Of a stretch of 33,936 bases of DNA, positions 1-8,255 are shown one piece after another. The notes under the pieces were generated by a model. The model was not told the origin of the DNA. It worked only from the letters and a program-made list of their open reading frames with translations, and did not search any database. Source of the DNA: JBBQNJ01 sp038329845 (lineage in GTDB: Bacteria; Planctomycetota; Phycisphaerae; Tepidisphaerales; Tepidisphaeraceae); the NCBI GenBank assembly GCA_038329845.1, contig JBBQNJ010000056.1, positions 1-33,936 on the forward strand. The letters are read 5' to 3'. The translations under genes and the position numbers were made by a program. Positions within the stretch are counted from its first letter, which is position 1, and the number at the start of each line of letters is the position of its first letter.

Positions 1-145
1 TTTCGGCATCATGAACCGCCCGCAACTGGTCTACCCACCGACAACCCGCGAAAATAGGCACCCCAAACAGTCAGAGGCATGGATTTGCCCATCGGCGATT
101 ACTGCCGCGGCTATTTTTCCAGAGGTTTTGCAAGAGGCTCGGGCG

Positions 146-1003
146 ATGATTCGGCGGGATGAAGGCGATCAGTTCTGTTTGATTTCGCAGCATGATCATG
201 CCCTGCTGTCGGGGAAGTTGGCCGAACGGATCGGGAATTCGGCGTTTGCCACGCCGATTCCGCTCGAGCCGGTGCGGCTTGCGATCTCGCTGCATGACAG
301 CGGATGGCCGCTGCACGATGAGAGTCCGACGATCAATCCCCAGGGCAAGCCGCTGCACGTGTTTGAGACGCCGCCGGAGGTGGCGATGCGGGTCTGGCCG
401 ATGAGCGCCGAGCGGGCGGCCGAGGCCGATCCCTATGCCGGGCTGCTGGTCAGTCTTCATGTCATGACCCTGTCGCAGACCGCGCTGGACATGGCCGCGG
501 GGCAGGGGCGGCGATTCACCGCCGCCGAGATGTTCGCCTTCAACCGGTTTCAGCACGCCGAGATCGAACGCCAGGAGTCGTTGCGGGCGCGGCTGGGCCT
601 GCGCGTCGATCTGCCAACGCAATTCGGGCTCGTCGCGGCCGGACTGGACGAATCGGAGGATCAGCTTCGTGCCAATTTTCGGCTCCTGCGCGGCATGGAT
701 CTTCTGAGCCTGGACCTGTGCTGCACGGACGAGTTTTTTCCGGCCATGCACGGGCTGGTCCCGCGCTCGGGGGTGCCGGCCACGACGATCCAGATCGAGC
801 GTCATTCGCCGGGTGAACTGACGCTTCGCCCCTGGCCGTTCGAGGCCGACGAATACGAGTTCGGGATTCCCTGCAAGCGGATTTCCGCTCGTCGATACGC
901 CGATGATGGCGATCTTCGCGCCGCGATGGCGTGCGTCGGCGAGCAGAGCCTGCAACTGCGCATCCAGCGACGAGCGGCGGGGGGGCCGAGTCCGAGTTTT
1001 TGA
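146..1003 (+). CDS. DUF3891 family protein
   Basis: This encodes about 285 residues of an uncharacterised family that I recognise as DUF3891; no reaction is known for it. I take the start at the ATG at 146, because the family-like N-terminus begins MIRRDEGDQF and continues into the conserved SQHDHALLSG segment. A purine-rich GAGG lies about 8 bases upstream. The frame stays open back to an ATG at 11, but the extra 45 residues look non-conserved. Further histidine- and acid-rich segments, SLHDSGWPLHDE and the later SLHVM, suggest a metal-binding or HD-like helical fold; that is inference. There is no signal peptide or membrane segment, so it is probably cytoplasmic. The next gene starts about 70 bases downstream on the same strand. 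Confidence 0.8.
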   Translation: MIRRDEGDQFCLISQHDHALLSGKLAERIGNSAFATPIPLEPVRLAISLHDSGWPLHDESPTINPQGKPLHVFETPPEVAMRVWPMSAERAAEADPYAGLLVSLHVMTLSQTALDMAAGQGRRFTAAEMFAFNRFQHAEIERQESLRARLGLRVDLPTQFGLVAAGLDESEDQLRANFRLLRGMDLLSLDLCCTDEFFPAMHGLVPRSGVPATTIQIERHSPGELTLRPWPFEADEYEFGIPCKRISARRYADDGDLRAAMACVGEQSLQLRIQRRAAGGPSPSF

Positions 1004-1076
1004 GGGATTGCCCAAAGTCGGCGCAGGCGTGTACAGTCGCACCATCATCGGCCCGAAGAGCCGGTGGAAGGTTTTT

Positions 1077-1730
1077 TTGAACACGGTGCGAAGCATTCGA
1101 TTCACAACCCCGCTGATCAGTATCGCGTTGAGCCTGGCGCTGCTGGCCGCGGGAGCGGGCTGCGCGTCGATCCGCGTGACCGACCCGCCACGAACGGCGA
1201 CCGAGCAGTTCCTTATGACGGCCGCGGTGCAGCGGGCGGTTGATCAGCTCTCGATGGAGGCGATGCGCGACCGCAACGTGTTTATCGAATCGCAATATCT
1301 AACCTCGACCACGCAGCCGACCTACGAGCATTCATTCATGCTCGGTGAGCTGCGGGCGCGGCTGCTGATGGCCGGGGCACGCCTGGCCAATCAACGCGAG
1401 AAGGCGACGGTGATCATCGAGGTGCGCAGCGGCGCCGTGGGGATCGACCGCGAGAACTTCCTGCTGGGCATTCCCTCGGCGTATTGGCCCGGTTCGCTCA
1501 CGGGAGGTGCCGACGCGGCGGGGCTTAGCACTCCGGAACTGTCGATCGTCAAGAGTACCAAGCAGAAAGGGTACGCATCGGTGGCGATTGTGGCGTTCTG
1601 GGCCGACACCGGTGCCATCATCGCCAGCTCCGGGCCGTTTGTGGGCCGAACCTTGCGCGAGGACTGGTGGTTCTTCGGCACCGGCCCGCGCACTATCGGG
1701 AACATCCCCACCACCGAGTTGGGTCGCTAA
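1077..1730 (+). CDS. DUF6655-like lipoprotein
   Basis: This encodes about 217 residues. The start is not an ATG: a TTG at 1077 is preceded by AAGG at 1067-1070 (6-base spacing) and gives a short basic N-terminus, a hydrophobic stretch and Cys29 in LLAAGAGC, which reads as a lipoprotein signal although the -3 residue is Gly. A GTG at 1086 is the alternative, and the longer in-frame extension to 903 overlaps the previous gene and lacks a signal. The mature part has RVTDPPRTATEQF, then VIIEVRSGAVGID, and ends in a W-rich GRTLREDWWFFGTGP segment. This matches my memory of the planctomycete family DUF6655 (an unverified assignment). It is likely an envelope lipoprotein of unknown role. The AsmA-like gene follows after 22 bases, so the two may be co-transcribed. 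Confidence 0.7.
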   Translation: MNTVRSIRFTTPLISIALSLALLAAGAGCASIRVTDPPRTATEQFLMTAAVQRAVDQLSMEAMRDRNVFIESQYLTSTTQPTYEHSFMLGELRARLLMAGARLANQREKATVIIEVRSGAVGIDRENFLLGIPSAYWPGSLTGGADAAGLSTPELSIVKSTKQKGYASVAIVAFWADTGAIIASSGPFVGRTLREDWWFFGTGPRTIGNIPTTELGR

Positions 1731-1752
1731 AATCGCATCGCCAGGTCGTTTC

Positions 1753-4700
1753 ATGGCTGAGAAAAGCGAATCCTCGCAATCCTCCGGCGATGAGCCTCGG
1801 TCCCGCCGCCGGCGCTGGATCGTGCGCATCCTGATCGGGCTGGGCGTGCTGCTGGTGATCGTCGCCATCGTCGCGCAGATCGTCTTGAGCACGAGCATTC
1901 CCCGCAAAATCGTCCTGTCGATCGTGCAGAGCGAGCTGGGGCTGCGCATGACCGCCGCGAGTCTGTCCACCGGCTGGCTGGGGCATACCGAGCTGACCGA
2001 TGTGACGCTGGCCCTTCCCTTGCAGGATGATTCGTTTCTCAAGGTGCCGTCGCTGAAGGTGTCGCACACGAGCATGTTCGGGCTGATCATCGGCCGATCG
2101 CTGAAGGTCGAACAGATCGTGATCAGCAAGCCCAGCGTGGTGGTGCGCCAGGACGAGGCCGGGCGATGGAACCTTCAGGAGGTGATCGAGCTGTTGGGCA
2201 AGGCGGGGGGCGCCAAATCGGTCGCCGAGCAGGCCGCCTCGTCGCGGCCCGAGATGCCCAAGGTGCGAATCGATTCGGGGGTGATCCGCATCATCGACAA
2301 CCAGGGGCGTGAGGCGACGTTGGCACCGCTGAATGTCCAGAGCGGTCCAAGGTCGCCGCTGGTCTGGGCCTACGAGGTCAAGATCGGCGAGCAGGTGGCG
2401 GCCGATGGAGAGCTGGTGCCGGGTGGATCATGGAAGCATCGCGTTTCGTTCGCGGTGGATGACCTCGGCCCGTGGTCCAGGGCCTGGATTCAAAATTGGC
2501 CGGAGGTGGCGAGCATCGAGGGCGACTGGCAAGGCCAGACCGGCGAGAAGGGGATTACCGGGCGCCTGAATGTCCACTCGCTTCAGGTGATGCAATATTC
2601 AGCCGAGGGCGTGGCGTCGATCGAAGCGGGCGGCGGGTCGGCGATAATTCGCCCGGAAAACTTTGTACTTCACACCGCCAAGCAGTTGCCGGAGATTCGC
2701 CTTCTCGCCGGCGAACTGCAGGTCGATGGCACCGGTGCCAAGGTCAAGGACGTGCGCGTCGTGACTGGCGGCGGACAGGCGAATCTGAGCGGGCGTTACG
2801 GATTTTCCGACGGCAACGCGGTGGCCAAGCTCGTCTGGCGGGACGTGGCCGTGCCCGTCGGCACGGTGCATGGCGGGCAGATCGACGCTTCGGTGCGCCA
2901 GCCTTGGCCGGGACAGCCGCTGATCCAGGCGACACTCTCGAGCTACGGCCACACCGACGCCGGAAAGTGGGCCGCGGGGTTGGTCGTTGAAGGCCAGGGG
3001 CGAAGCTGGAACACGATCGATTGGAACGCCAAACTCCCGCGAATCCATTACGAAGGGGCGCGCGATGTAACGCTTAATGACGTTTCCGTCGAAGTCGCCA
3101 CCACGCCCGATGAGGTGCGCCTGGTGAGTCTGGGCATGGCCGAGAAGGGCACGCTCAGCGGCAATGGGCTCTACAAGCTGGGATCGGGCGAGTGGTATCT
3201 CTGGGCACAGGGGTCGGATTGGCGATTGCCCGGATTGGGCGATGCGCCGCTGGGGGTGATGATCAATATCTGGGGCGGGGCCGAGCAAATTCGCCTGGAC
3301 AAGCTGTTTGTCAGCCTCGAAGCGCTCGACCTGTTCGCCGATGGGTATTACTACTTTGATCGCCCCAAGCCGGTCGATCTGAATCTCTATTTGACTCACC
3401 CCCCGGCCAACGCGACGGACGGTCCTCCCGATGCGCTATTACGCGGCAGGGTGCGGGCCGACGCTCATGTCTCGGGGACCGTGCGCCCGATGAACCTTGA
3501 CCTGGACGGTCAAATGCGCGGGCGAGAGGTCTTCGTTCGAGGTCGAGAGGTTGGCCAGGTCCAAGGGGCGCTGCGAGGAGCGGTGCGCGGCGAAGATATC
3601 CGCATCGACATCCCCAAGGCCGAATTATTCAAGGGAATCTGGGACCTGAGCGTGCGCTATCCGCTCACCGGTCCGCGCGGACGCGAAGTCTTCCTGGTGG
3701 ACTTGGGCGCCGATCGCGTGGCACTGTCGGAGGTGGGAACGCTGCTCAACCAGCCGCAACTCACCGGCATGTTCTCCGGCAAATGGAGAACCACCATCCC
3801 GCGCCAAGGAGGCGTCAACGCCATCGAGTCCAGCGGCGATTTCACCGTGGACAAACCGGCCTTGGGGGCGGCGGGTGCCAGGAAAATTACCGGAAAGACC
3901 AAGATTTTCGGCGGGACGATCGAGGTGGCCGACGGCTTGGCCGTCCAGGGCGACGGCTCGGCCAAGTTCACTCTCAAGACTCTGTTCGACCATCTGGACC
4001 GGCTCAACGCCACGCTTGATGCCGCCGATTGGCCGCTGGCGGCGGCGGGGGGTGAGCTTAAGATCATCTCCAACTTACAGACCCAGGTCTTCATCGACAC
4101 ATCGGCCAGGTCAATCCAAGGCCCCGTCACGCTGCGAAGCGACGTGGTTGTACGCGATCGGCCGGCGGCGAAGATCGCCGTCAATGGACAGCTCCACGGA
4201 CGCTCGCTCGAGTTGACACAGATTCACGCCGACGCCGCCGGTGGAGAAGTCAATGGGGTCGCCCGCGTCGATTTTGACAAGCCCCTGTCATCGACTGCCG
4301 AACTGGACTGGGCCGATGTTCGTGCGGGTGAGTTGATCGCCGTGGTGCCCGAACTCAGCGGGCTGGAGGGAACTTACAGCGGGAAACTCTCCGTCGCCCG
4401 CGCCCCCGATCCGCGCGCCCCCGAGCCGCTGCGGGTCAAGATCGATCTGCATTCCGACGCCGGACGATTCCGCTCGGTGTCGATCGGCGAGATGATGTTC
4501 GCGTCGTATCTAAACATTTTGCCCGGGTTCAAGCTGGATCGCGCCGTGCTGGATCGATCCGACATCGAGCTGGCCGGCGGCGTGGCCCATTTATGGGCAC
4601 GGGCCGGCACCCATCCAGCGCCCAAGCCGGCCGTCGGGCCGGCCGCCGGGCTCCCCGGGGAGTCTGGGCGCGACACTTCGCTGGCCGTCCAGGTCATCTG

Positions 4701-5301
4701 CGACTTTGATTCGCTCAGCCTCGATCAACTTGTGAAGGTCGGCAAGCCCGAAGCGACCGACACCCCCGGACAGCTCGAGGGGCGAATCACCGTCGTTGGC
4801 AATCCCAGCGACCCGGCCACCCTGTTCGGCGAAGGCAACGTGAAGCTGACCCACTCGGACCTCGGCGACGTGGCACCGATCGCGGCGCTCTATAACGCGA
4901 TGAACCTCGGCGCTTCGACCACCGAGCCTGCCGGGCGTGGCATGGGCGCTTTCCGCATCGAGGCCAGCACCCTGAACCTCACCAGCCTGCGTTACTTCAA
5001 CCGAGGCGTGGAGGCCAAGGCGACCGCCACCGTGCATGATCTGTGGAACTTGCCCGCCAGCCGCCTCGAGGGCTTTGCCGTCGGCACTATCCGCCCGTTG
5101 AAAAACTCGGGCATCGGGTTCATCACCGATGCCGACGCCATCCTCGGAGCGTTGCAGCAGAATCTCACGACGGTTCGCTTCTGGGGCACCGTCAAGAACC
5201 CCGAGGCCGCGATCGTTCCGTTCAACGAGATCGGCGGAACCCTGCGAACCCTGCTGATCGGCGATGTGCAATCCCAAACCGGTGGATCGGCGGGGCAGTG
5301 A
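1753..5301 (+). CDS. AsmA-like large envelope protein
   Basis: This encodes 1,182 residues. A basic N-terminus (RSRRRR, residues 16-21) is followed by one membrane helix at about 22-46, and the rest is a long periplasmic region of repeating beta-strand segments. The start of the periplasmic part (LSIVQSELGLRMTAASLSTGWLGHTELTDVTLALP) and the LKVEQIVISKPSVVVRQDEAGRWNL segment are typical of the AsmA/TamB-like superfamily, whose members form hydrophobic grooves that carry lipids between membranes. The C-terminal third has the AsmA-like LEGRITVVGNPSDPATLFGEGNVKLTHSDLGDVAPIAALYNAMN. I infer a role in lipid traffic or outer-membrane upkeep. The ATG at 1753 follows the lipoprotein gene by 22 bases. 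A -10-like TAAAAT (1728-1733) overlaps that gene's stop, but I see no convincing -35. Confidence 0.8.
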   Translation: MAEKSESSQSSGDEPRSRRRRWIVRILIGLGVLLVIVAIVAQIVLSTSIPRKIVLSIVQSELGLRMTAASLSTGWLGHTELTDVTLALPLQDDSFLKVPSLKVSHTSMFGLIIGRSLKVEQIVISKPSVVVRQDEAGRWNLQEVIELLGKAGGAKSVAEQAASSRPEMPKVRIDSGVIRIIDNQGREATLAPLNVQSGPRSPLVWAYEVKIGEQVAADGELVPGGSWKHRVSFAVDDLGPWSRAWIQNWPEVASIEGDWQGQTGEKGITGRLNVHSLQVMQYSAEGVASIEAGGGSAIIRPENFVLHTAKQLPEIRLLAGELQVDGTGAKVKDVRVVTGGGQANLSGRYGFSDGNAVAKLVWRDVAVPVGTVHGGQIDASVRQPWPGQPLIQATLSSYGHTDAGKWAAGLVVEGQGRSWNTIDWNAKLPRIHYEGARDVTLNDVSVEVATTPDEVRLVSLGMAEKGTLSGNGLYKLGSGEWYLWAQGSDWRLPGLGDAPLGVMINIWGGAEQIRLDKLFVSLEALDLFADGYYYFDRPKPVDLNLYLTHPPANATDGPPDALLRGRVRADAHVSGTVRPMNLDLDGQMRGREVFVRGREVGQVQGALRGAVRGEDIRIDIPKAELFKGIWDLSVRYPLTGPRGREVFLVDLGADRVALSEVGTLLNQPQLTGMFSGKWRTTIPRQGGVNAIESSGDFTVDKPALGAAGARKITGKTKIFGGTIEVADGLAVQGDGSAKFTLKTLFDHLDRLNATLDAADWPLAAAGGELKIISNLQTQVFIDTSARSIQGPVTLRSDVVVRDRPAAKIAVNGQLHGRSLELTQIHADAAGGEVNGVARVDFDKPLSSTAELDWADVRAGELIAVVPELSGLEGTYSGKLSVARAPDPRAPEPLRVKIDLHSDAGRFRSVSIGEMMFASYLNILPGFKLDRAVLDRSDIELAGGVAHLWARAGTHPAPKPAVGPAAGLPGESGRDTSLAVQVICDFDSLSLDQLVKVGKPEATDTPGQLEGRITVVGNPSDPATLFGEGNVKLTHSDLGDVAPIAALYNAMNLGASTTEPAGRGMGAFRIEASTLNLTSLRYFNRGVEAKATATVHDLWNLPASRLEGFAVGTIRPLKNSGIGFITDADAILGALQQNLTTVRFWGTVKNPEAAIVPFNEIGGTLRTLLIGDVQSQTGGSAGQ

Positions 5302-5328
5302 AGCATCGCTTGCTCGAGGACCGCGACT

Positions 5329-6183
5329 TCACTTGATCTTCGGCGGATTCTGACCGGCTTGGAGCTGGCTGAGCATCACGCCGGCCTGCTGCGCGTTGAG
5401 AAACTCGACATGCCCGTCGGCGAACAGAAAGTTCATCCCATCCTGCCCGTGATTGCCGGGCTTTTCGTATAGGACGACCGTCTCGGGGTCGGCCCCGTCA
5501 ATCAACCCCTTGCCGAGGTAGATGTACGAAATATGAGTCCCCGCGGGCATGTTGGCGGCCACCTGCGCCGGGGTATTTCCGGCCGCCTTGGTGTCATTGC
5601 TGCTGGGACAGACAAAGCATTCCGCGCTAATCTGCTGCGTCAACACCAGGTCTTGAAGGCGCGGGGGATAGGCACCTTTGTTTTCATTGGCGTAAAGCAG
5701 CATCGCCAGGCCGATCTGCCGCATGTTGCTGGCGCACTTGATTCGATTGGCCAGCTCGCGGCTGCTGCCCATCGCTGGGATGGAAACCAGGACCAAGCCT
5801 CCCAGCAGCAGCCCTACGCACACCCCCAGGATGCCCAGGGACAGCCCGACCGTCGCCAGGGTCTTACCGCCGGTCACCCCGTCACGGGTCTTTCCGCGGC
5901 CTATCGCGCCGGTGATGATCGCCGCGACGCCTGTGAAAAATCCGAGTACCGGGATGAAAAACAGCGCGCCGAGGACCACGCTCCAGACCGCCAGCGGATT
6001 CGGCACGGCCCTGACCGGCGAAGCATATTCCACCGGGTTCACCGGCAGCGGCGCTGCCTGACCCAGCACGAACGGCAGCCCGCACTTGCTGCACGTGATC
6101 GTCGCCCCACGATACTGCGCCTGCTGCTCGGGCGTCATCGCGTACGCCAGCCCGCACCGGGGACATTTCACCGCTTCGCTCAT
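5329..6183 (-). CDS. Zinc-ribbon / DUF4190-like membrane protein with pseudopilin-type C-terminus
   Basis: This encodes 284 residues in three parts. Residues 7-34 form a zinc ribbon (CPRC at 7-10, CSKC at 31-34) of the MJ0042 type common in planctomycetes. Residues about 62-95 and 105-138 are paired hydrophobic segments resembling DUF4190. From about 148 the sequence IKCASNMRQIGLAM, and near the end FLFADGHVEFL, match the domain found after the helix of planctomycete pseudopilins (H-X9-DG family); compare SCASNMRQIG in the gene at 18045. The usual prepilin peptidase site and its hydrophobic helix are absent, so the DUF4190-like pair seems to replace them. A GAGGAGC Shine-Dalgarno sits just upstream of the ATG. 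The function is unknown. Topology suggests a cytoplasmic ribbon and an external C-terminal domain. Confidence 0.8.
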   Translation of the reverse strand: MSEAVKCPRCGLAYAMTPEQQAQYRGATITCSKCGLPFVLGQAAPLPVNPVEYASPVRAVPNPLAVWSVVLGALFFIPVLGFFTGVAAIITGAIGRGKTRDGVTGGKTLATVGLSLGILGVCVGLLLGGLVLVSIPAMGSSRELANRIKCASNMRQIGLAMLLYANENKGAYPPRLQDLVLTQQISAECFVCPSSNDTKAAGNTPAQVAANMPAGTHISYIYLGKGLIDGADPETVVLYEKPGNHGQDGMNFLFADGHVEFLNAQQAGVMLSQLQAGQNPPKIK

Positions 6184-6414
6184 GCCGGGCTCCTCGACAA
6201 GTTCACCCTATCACGCCCGCCTAACGATACCTTCGCTTTTTCGGTCGCACAATTCGTGCAAAGCCACTCGACGCGCTCGGGGGGGGCATGATCACTTTCG
6301 CGGGCTGGAATCTTGCCCGCCGTCGATACTGAGCGTTTCGATTGATCTCCAATTTTCAGATTTCGAATCCGGGTCCTGCCGCGACAAGCGCTGCGCGGCG
6401 TGGGGCAGGAATAA

Positions 6415-6454
6415 AACCAGGATGAACAGGATTCACAGGATCAACAGGATTCAT
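6415..6454 (+). repeat. 9-bp tandem CAGGATNNA repeat (left arm of inverted repeat)
   Basis: Four consecutive 9-mers, CAGGATGAA, CAGGATTCA, CAGGATCAA and CAGGATTCA, run from 6418 to 6453 after the leading AACCAGG. The same elements occur in inverse orientation at 6524-6553, so the two arms can pair around a spacer of about 70 bases. The left arm carries one extra unit. Confidence 0.85.
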
Positions 6455-6478
6455 CGCGTGCGAGGGTGCCGTGGCACA

Positions 6479-6507
6479 TGGGCTTCGCCACGAATGGTGG
6501 GCGCGCC
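6479..6507 (+). repeat. Dispersed hairpin repeat, copy 1
   Basis: The core TTCGCCACGAATGGTGGGC is nearly identical to a core at 7909-7927 and, in reverse orientation, resembles 33793-33823. CGCCAC and GTGGGCG pair across the GAATG loop with one bulged base. This copy lies inside the loop formed by the CAGGAT inverted repeat. Confidence 0.7.
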
Positions 6508-6523
6508 AATGAGCCTGATCTCG

Positions 6524-6553
6524 TGGATCCTGTTTATCCTGTGAACCCTGGTT
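6524..6553 (-). repeat. CAGGAT repeat, inverted arm
   Basis: Read on the minus strand this gives AACCAGGGTTCACAGGAT followed by AAACAGGATCCA, matching the arm at 6415-6454 with one 9-bp unit missing. It ends close to the promoter at 6611. Confidence 0.8.
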
Positions 6554-6610
6554 GAATTTGGCTCCTCGCCGCGCATCCGTCGGCGGACGATCGCTCGTTC
6601 AATCTTCTCG

Positions 6611-6639
6611 TTGACGCATTTTCGCGGGGCAACTAGAAT
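6611..6639 (+). promoter_or_regulatory. Sigma70-like promoter for the coiled-coil protein
   Basis: TTGACG (6611-6616) and TAGAAT (6634-6639) are separated by exactly 17 bases. Both are close to consensus and lie in an otherwise GC-rich stretch. Transcription would begin near 6646 and read into the gene at 6769. Confidence 0.7.
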
Positions 6640-6768
6640 CGCCGGTGGAGGTGGGCGGGGCGATCGGTGGGGGATCGCACCGGGATTGGCGGTCGCGCCG
6701 GCTTGGCCGACGGGATCGAAGCGTTGCAAAACCCAGTATCTTTGCCTTTCTCTGGCTACGAGGTGCCC

Positions 6769-7755
6769 GTGGCTCAAGCGAACAACCGATCGTCGAACTG
6801 GATGTATCTCGCCGGACTCATCGCGGCGCTGGCCACGTTGGGAACCGGCGTCTTCCTGGTGGCGACTAGCAACCCGCCCGGATGGAGCGTGGCGGCGGCG
6901 GGGGCGCTGGGGCTGGTAGTCGTCCTGGTCGCTTGGCCGTTGTCCAACTGCCTCGAGTCGGCCCACCACAGCGACAGCCACCACCAGGCCGAGTACCTCA
7001 ACTTCATGACCGACCGGATGCAGCAGATCGCGGTGCTGATGAACCAGATCAGCGAGCAGCAGTTGCTCAGCGATCGCGCCAAGGCCGTCGCCTACCGCGC
7101 CAAGGACCGCGAGGCGCTGCGCCATGCCATCCAGGAGGAGATGAACCGACAGGATTGGGAAGCGGCTCTGGCCCTGGTCACGGACATGGAAAGCGTGTTC
7201 GGTTATCGCCAGGAGGGGGATCGTTTCCGCGAGGAAATTCGGCTCAAGCGCGAGGAATTCGTCCGCCGCCAAGTGAACGACGGAATTACGGTGATCGACC
7301 GGGCGACCCGTTCAGAGCAGTGGTCGCAGGCGTTGCGCGAGGTCGATCGCCTCGAGCGGCTGTTCCCCGACGACGAGCAGGTTCGCCGGCTTGCCCAGGA
7401 AATCGAGGCCCGGCGGCAGAGCCATAAGCGCCAGCTCCTCCAGGCGTGGCACGATTCGGTCGCCCGCAAGGACGTGGACGGCAGCATCGAGATTTTGAAA
7501 AAGCTCGATCTCTATCTGACTCCCGCCGAGGGCGAGCAGATGCAGGATGAAGCGCGGGGGATCTTCAAGGACAAGCTCAACAGCCTGCGGACGCAGTTCA
7601 CCTCGGCCGTACAGGATCACCGCTGGGCCGAAGCGGTCCGGCTCGGGGAGATCATCGTCCGCGATTTCCCCAATGCCAAGATGGCCCAGGAAGTCAAGGA
7701 GAAAATCGCGCTGCTTCGAGAAAAAGCGAGCGAACCAGAGGCCGCGAAAGTGTAG
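6769..7755 (+). CDS. Two-TM coiled-coil protein of unknown function
   Basis: This encodes 328 residues if it starts at the GTG at 6769, which has GAGG 5 bases upstream; GTG at 6763 or 6667 are alternatives in the same frame. Residues about 12-31 and 37-60 are hydrophobic helices (MYLAGLIAALATLGTGVFLVA and a second VVVLVAWPL segment). The rest is a charged, helical region rich in Glu, Arg and Gln, with repeated segments such as QDWEAALALVTDMESVFG, EQWSQALREVDRLERLFP and HRWAEAVRLGEIIVRDFP. These three share a W-x2-A-L/V pattern that resembles degenerate TPR-like helical hairpins, so the cytoplasmic part may be a solenoid. I do not recognise a catalytic motif. A strong promoter precedes it. No classical terminator follows; the downstream region is repeat-rich. 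Confidence 0.75.
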   Translation: MAQANNRSSNWMYLAGLIAALATLGTGVFLVATSNPPGWSVAAAGALGLVVVLVAWPLSNCLESAHHSDSHHQAEYLNFMTDRMQQIAVLMNQISEQQLLSDRAKAVAYRAKDREALRHAIQEEMNRQDWEAALALVTDMESVFGYRQEGDRFREEIRLKREEFVRRQVNDGITVIDRATRSEQWSQALREVDRLERLFPDDEQVRRLAQEIEARRQSHKRQLLQAWHDSVARKDVDGSIEILKKLDLYLTPAEGEQMQDEARGIFKDKLNSLRTQFTSAVQDHRWAEAVRLGEIIVRDFPNAKMAQEVKEKIALLREKASEPEAAKV

Positions 7756-7764
7756 AGGGAGATA

Positions 7765-7850
7765 TTAAACGCGAAGGGGCGAAGGCGCGAAGAGTTTTCT
7801 GAGCGCGTGCGGAGGGATTTTCACCGCGAAGGCTCGAACGGCAAGAAGAA
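7765..7850 (+). repeat. GCGAAG-type dispersed repeat
   Basis: TTAAACGCGAAGGGGCGAAG with a further GCGCGAAGAG at 7765-7795 is followed by TTCACCGCGAAGGCTCGAA at 7819-7837. The same wording recurs at 15703-15736 and, inverted, at 15857-15888, so this is a dispersed intergenic element. Confidence 0.7.
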
Positions 7851-7902
7851 ACGCTGCCGGGCGCGGCGAGAAAAGCTATAACGCAATCGAGCGATTATGG
7901 CT

Positions 7903-7931
7903 TTGGGCTTGCCCACGAATGGTGGGCGCGC
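7903..7931 (+). repeat. Dispersed hairpin repeat, copy 2
   Basis: GCCCAC-GAATG-GTGGGC is a perfect 6-bp stem with a 5-base loop, flanked by TTGGGCTT and GCGC. This is the best-formed of the three copies in the window (the others are at 6479 and 33793). Confidence 0.75.
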
Positions 7932-8100
7932 TGGACGGACAGCGGGAAGCCCAGTTGGCTGTTTTTGTTTCACCCACCCTTTGACGGCACCCACCGCCCC
8001 CCGCGCCCCCCCCCCCGCCCCCCGGGGCACTGGTAAGGGCTGCTTTATAGGGTGGGGTTTATGCCCAACGTCTTCGGCGCGGAGGGTGAGGGGGTGAAAA

Positions 8101-8136
8101 TCTCTTCGTGTCATTCGTGAACTTCGTGGTAAAACC
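8101..8136 (-). repeat. CACGAA-type dispersed repeat
   Basis: Read on the minus strand this is TTTTACCACGAAGTTCACG then AATGACACGAAGAG, three spaced CACGAA units. A similar TTCACCACGAACGCGCGAAA element lies at 15813-15846. It is non-coding. Confidence 0.6.
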
Positions 8137-8255
8137 GCCTTCGGCCCTGCGTGGCCAAGCGGCCTTCGCCCCTTCGCTGCTTCGGGGTTCAATTCTCCGC
8201 GTGTTCGGGGCTCGTTGCCTCGCTTGCGACGAGGCGGAGGGCTTCCGGCCCATTT

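Larger units (their letters stand above)
6184..6768. other. Repeat-bearing intergenic region between divergent genes
   Basis: No convincing gene is present. The left end holds the leader of the minus-strand zinc-ribbon gene, including its Shine-Dalgarno. The middle contains a 9-bp tandem repeat, a hairpin repeat and an inverted copy of the tandem repeat (6415-6553). The right end holds a good promoter (6611-6639) for the coiled-coil protein. An open frame continues upstream of that protein to a GTG at 6667, so part of 6667-6768 could be coding. Confidence 0.6.
7756..8255. other. Repeat-rich intergenic region between convergent genes
   Basis: No gene can be supported in these 500 bases. It contains GCGAAG-type repeats (7765-7850), a hairpin repeat (7903-7931), C-homopolymer tracts (around 7998-8033), a degenerate CACGAA-type repeat in inverse orientation (8101-8136) and a GCCTCG/CGAGGC hairpin near 8217-8236. 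Short open frames here have low-complexity Arg/Pro-rich products and are not credible. Confidence 0.6.

Noticed and set aside
85..117. TTGCCC and TATTTT as a promoter for the DUF3891 gene
   Set aside because: The spacing is 21 bases, too long for a normal promoter.
71..1105. Long minus-strand open frame opposite the DUF3891 gene
   Set aside because: Its product is Arg/Pro/His-rich with no motif and lies opposite a recognised gene; it is a GC-rich shadow.
7935..7980. AGCC-CAGTT-GGCT followed by T-rich sequence as a terminator
   Set aside because: The stem is only 4 bp, too short to be convincing.
7998..8033. C-rich tract as a possible quadruplex or CRISPR-like array
   Set aside because: There are no spaced direct repeats; it is homopolymeric C with few interruptions, so no array is supported.
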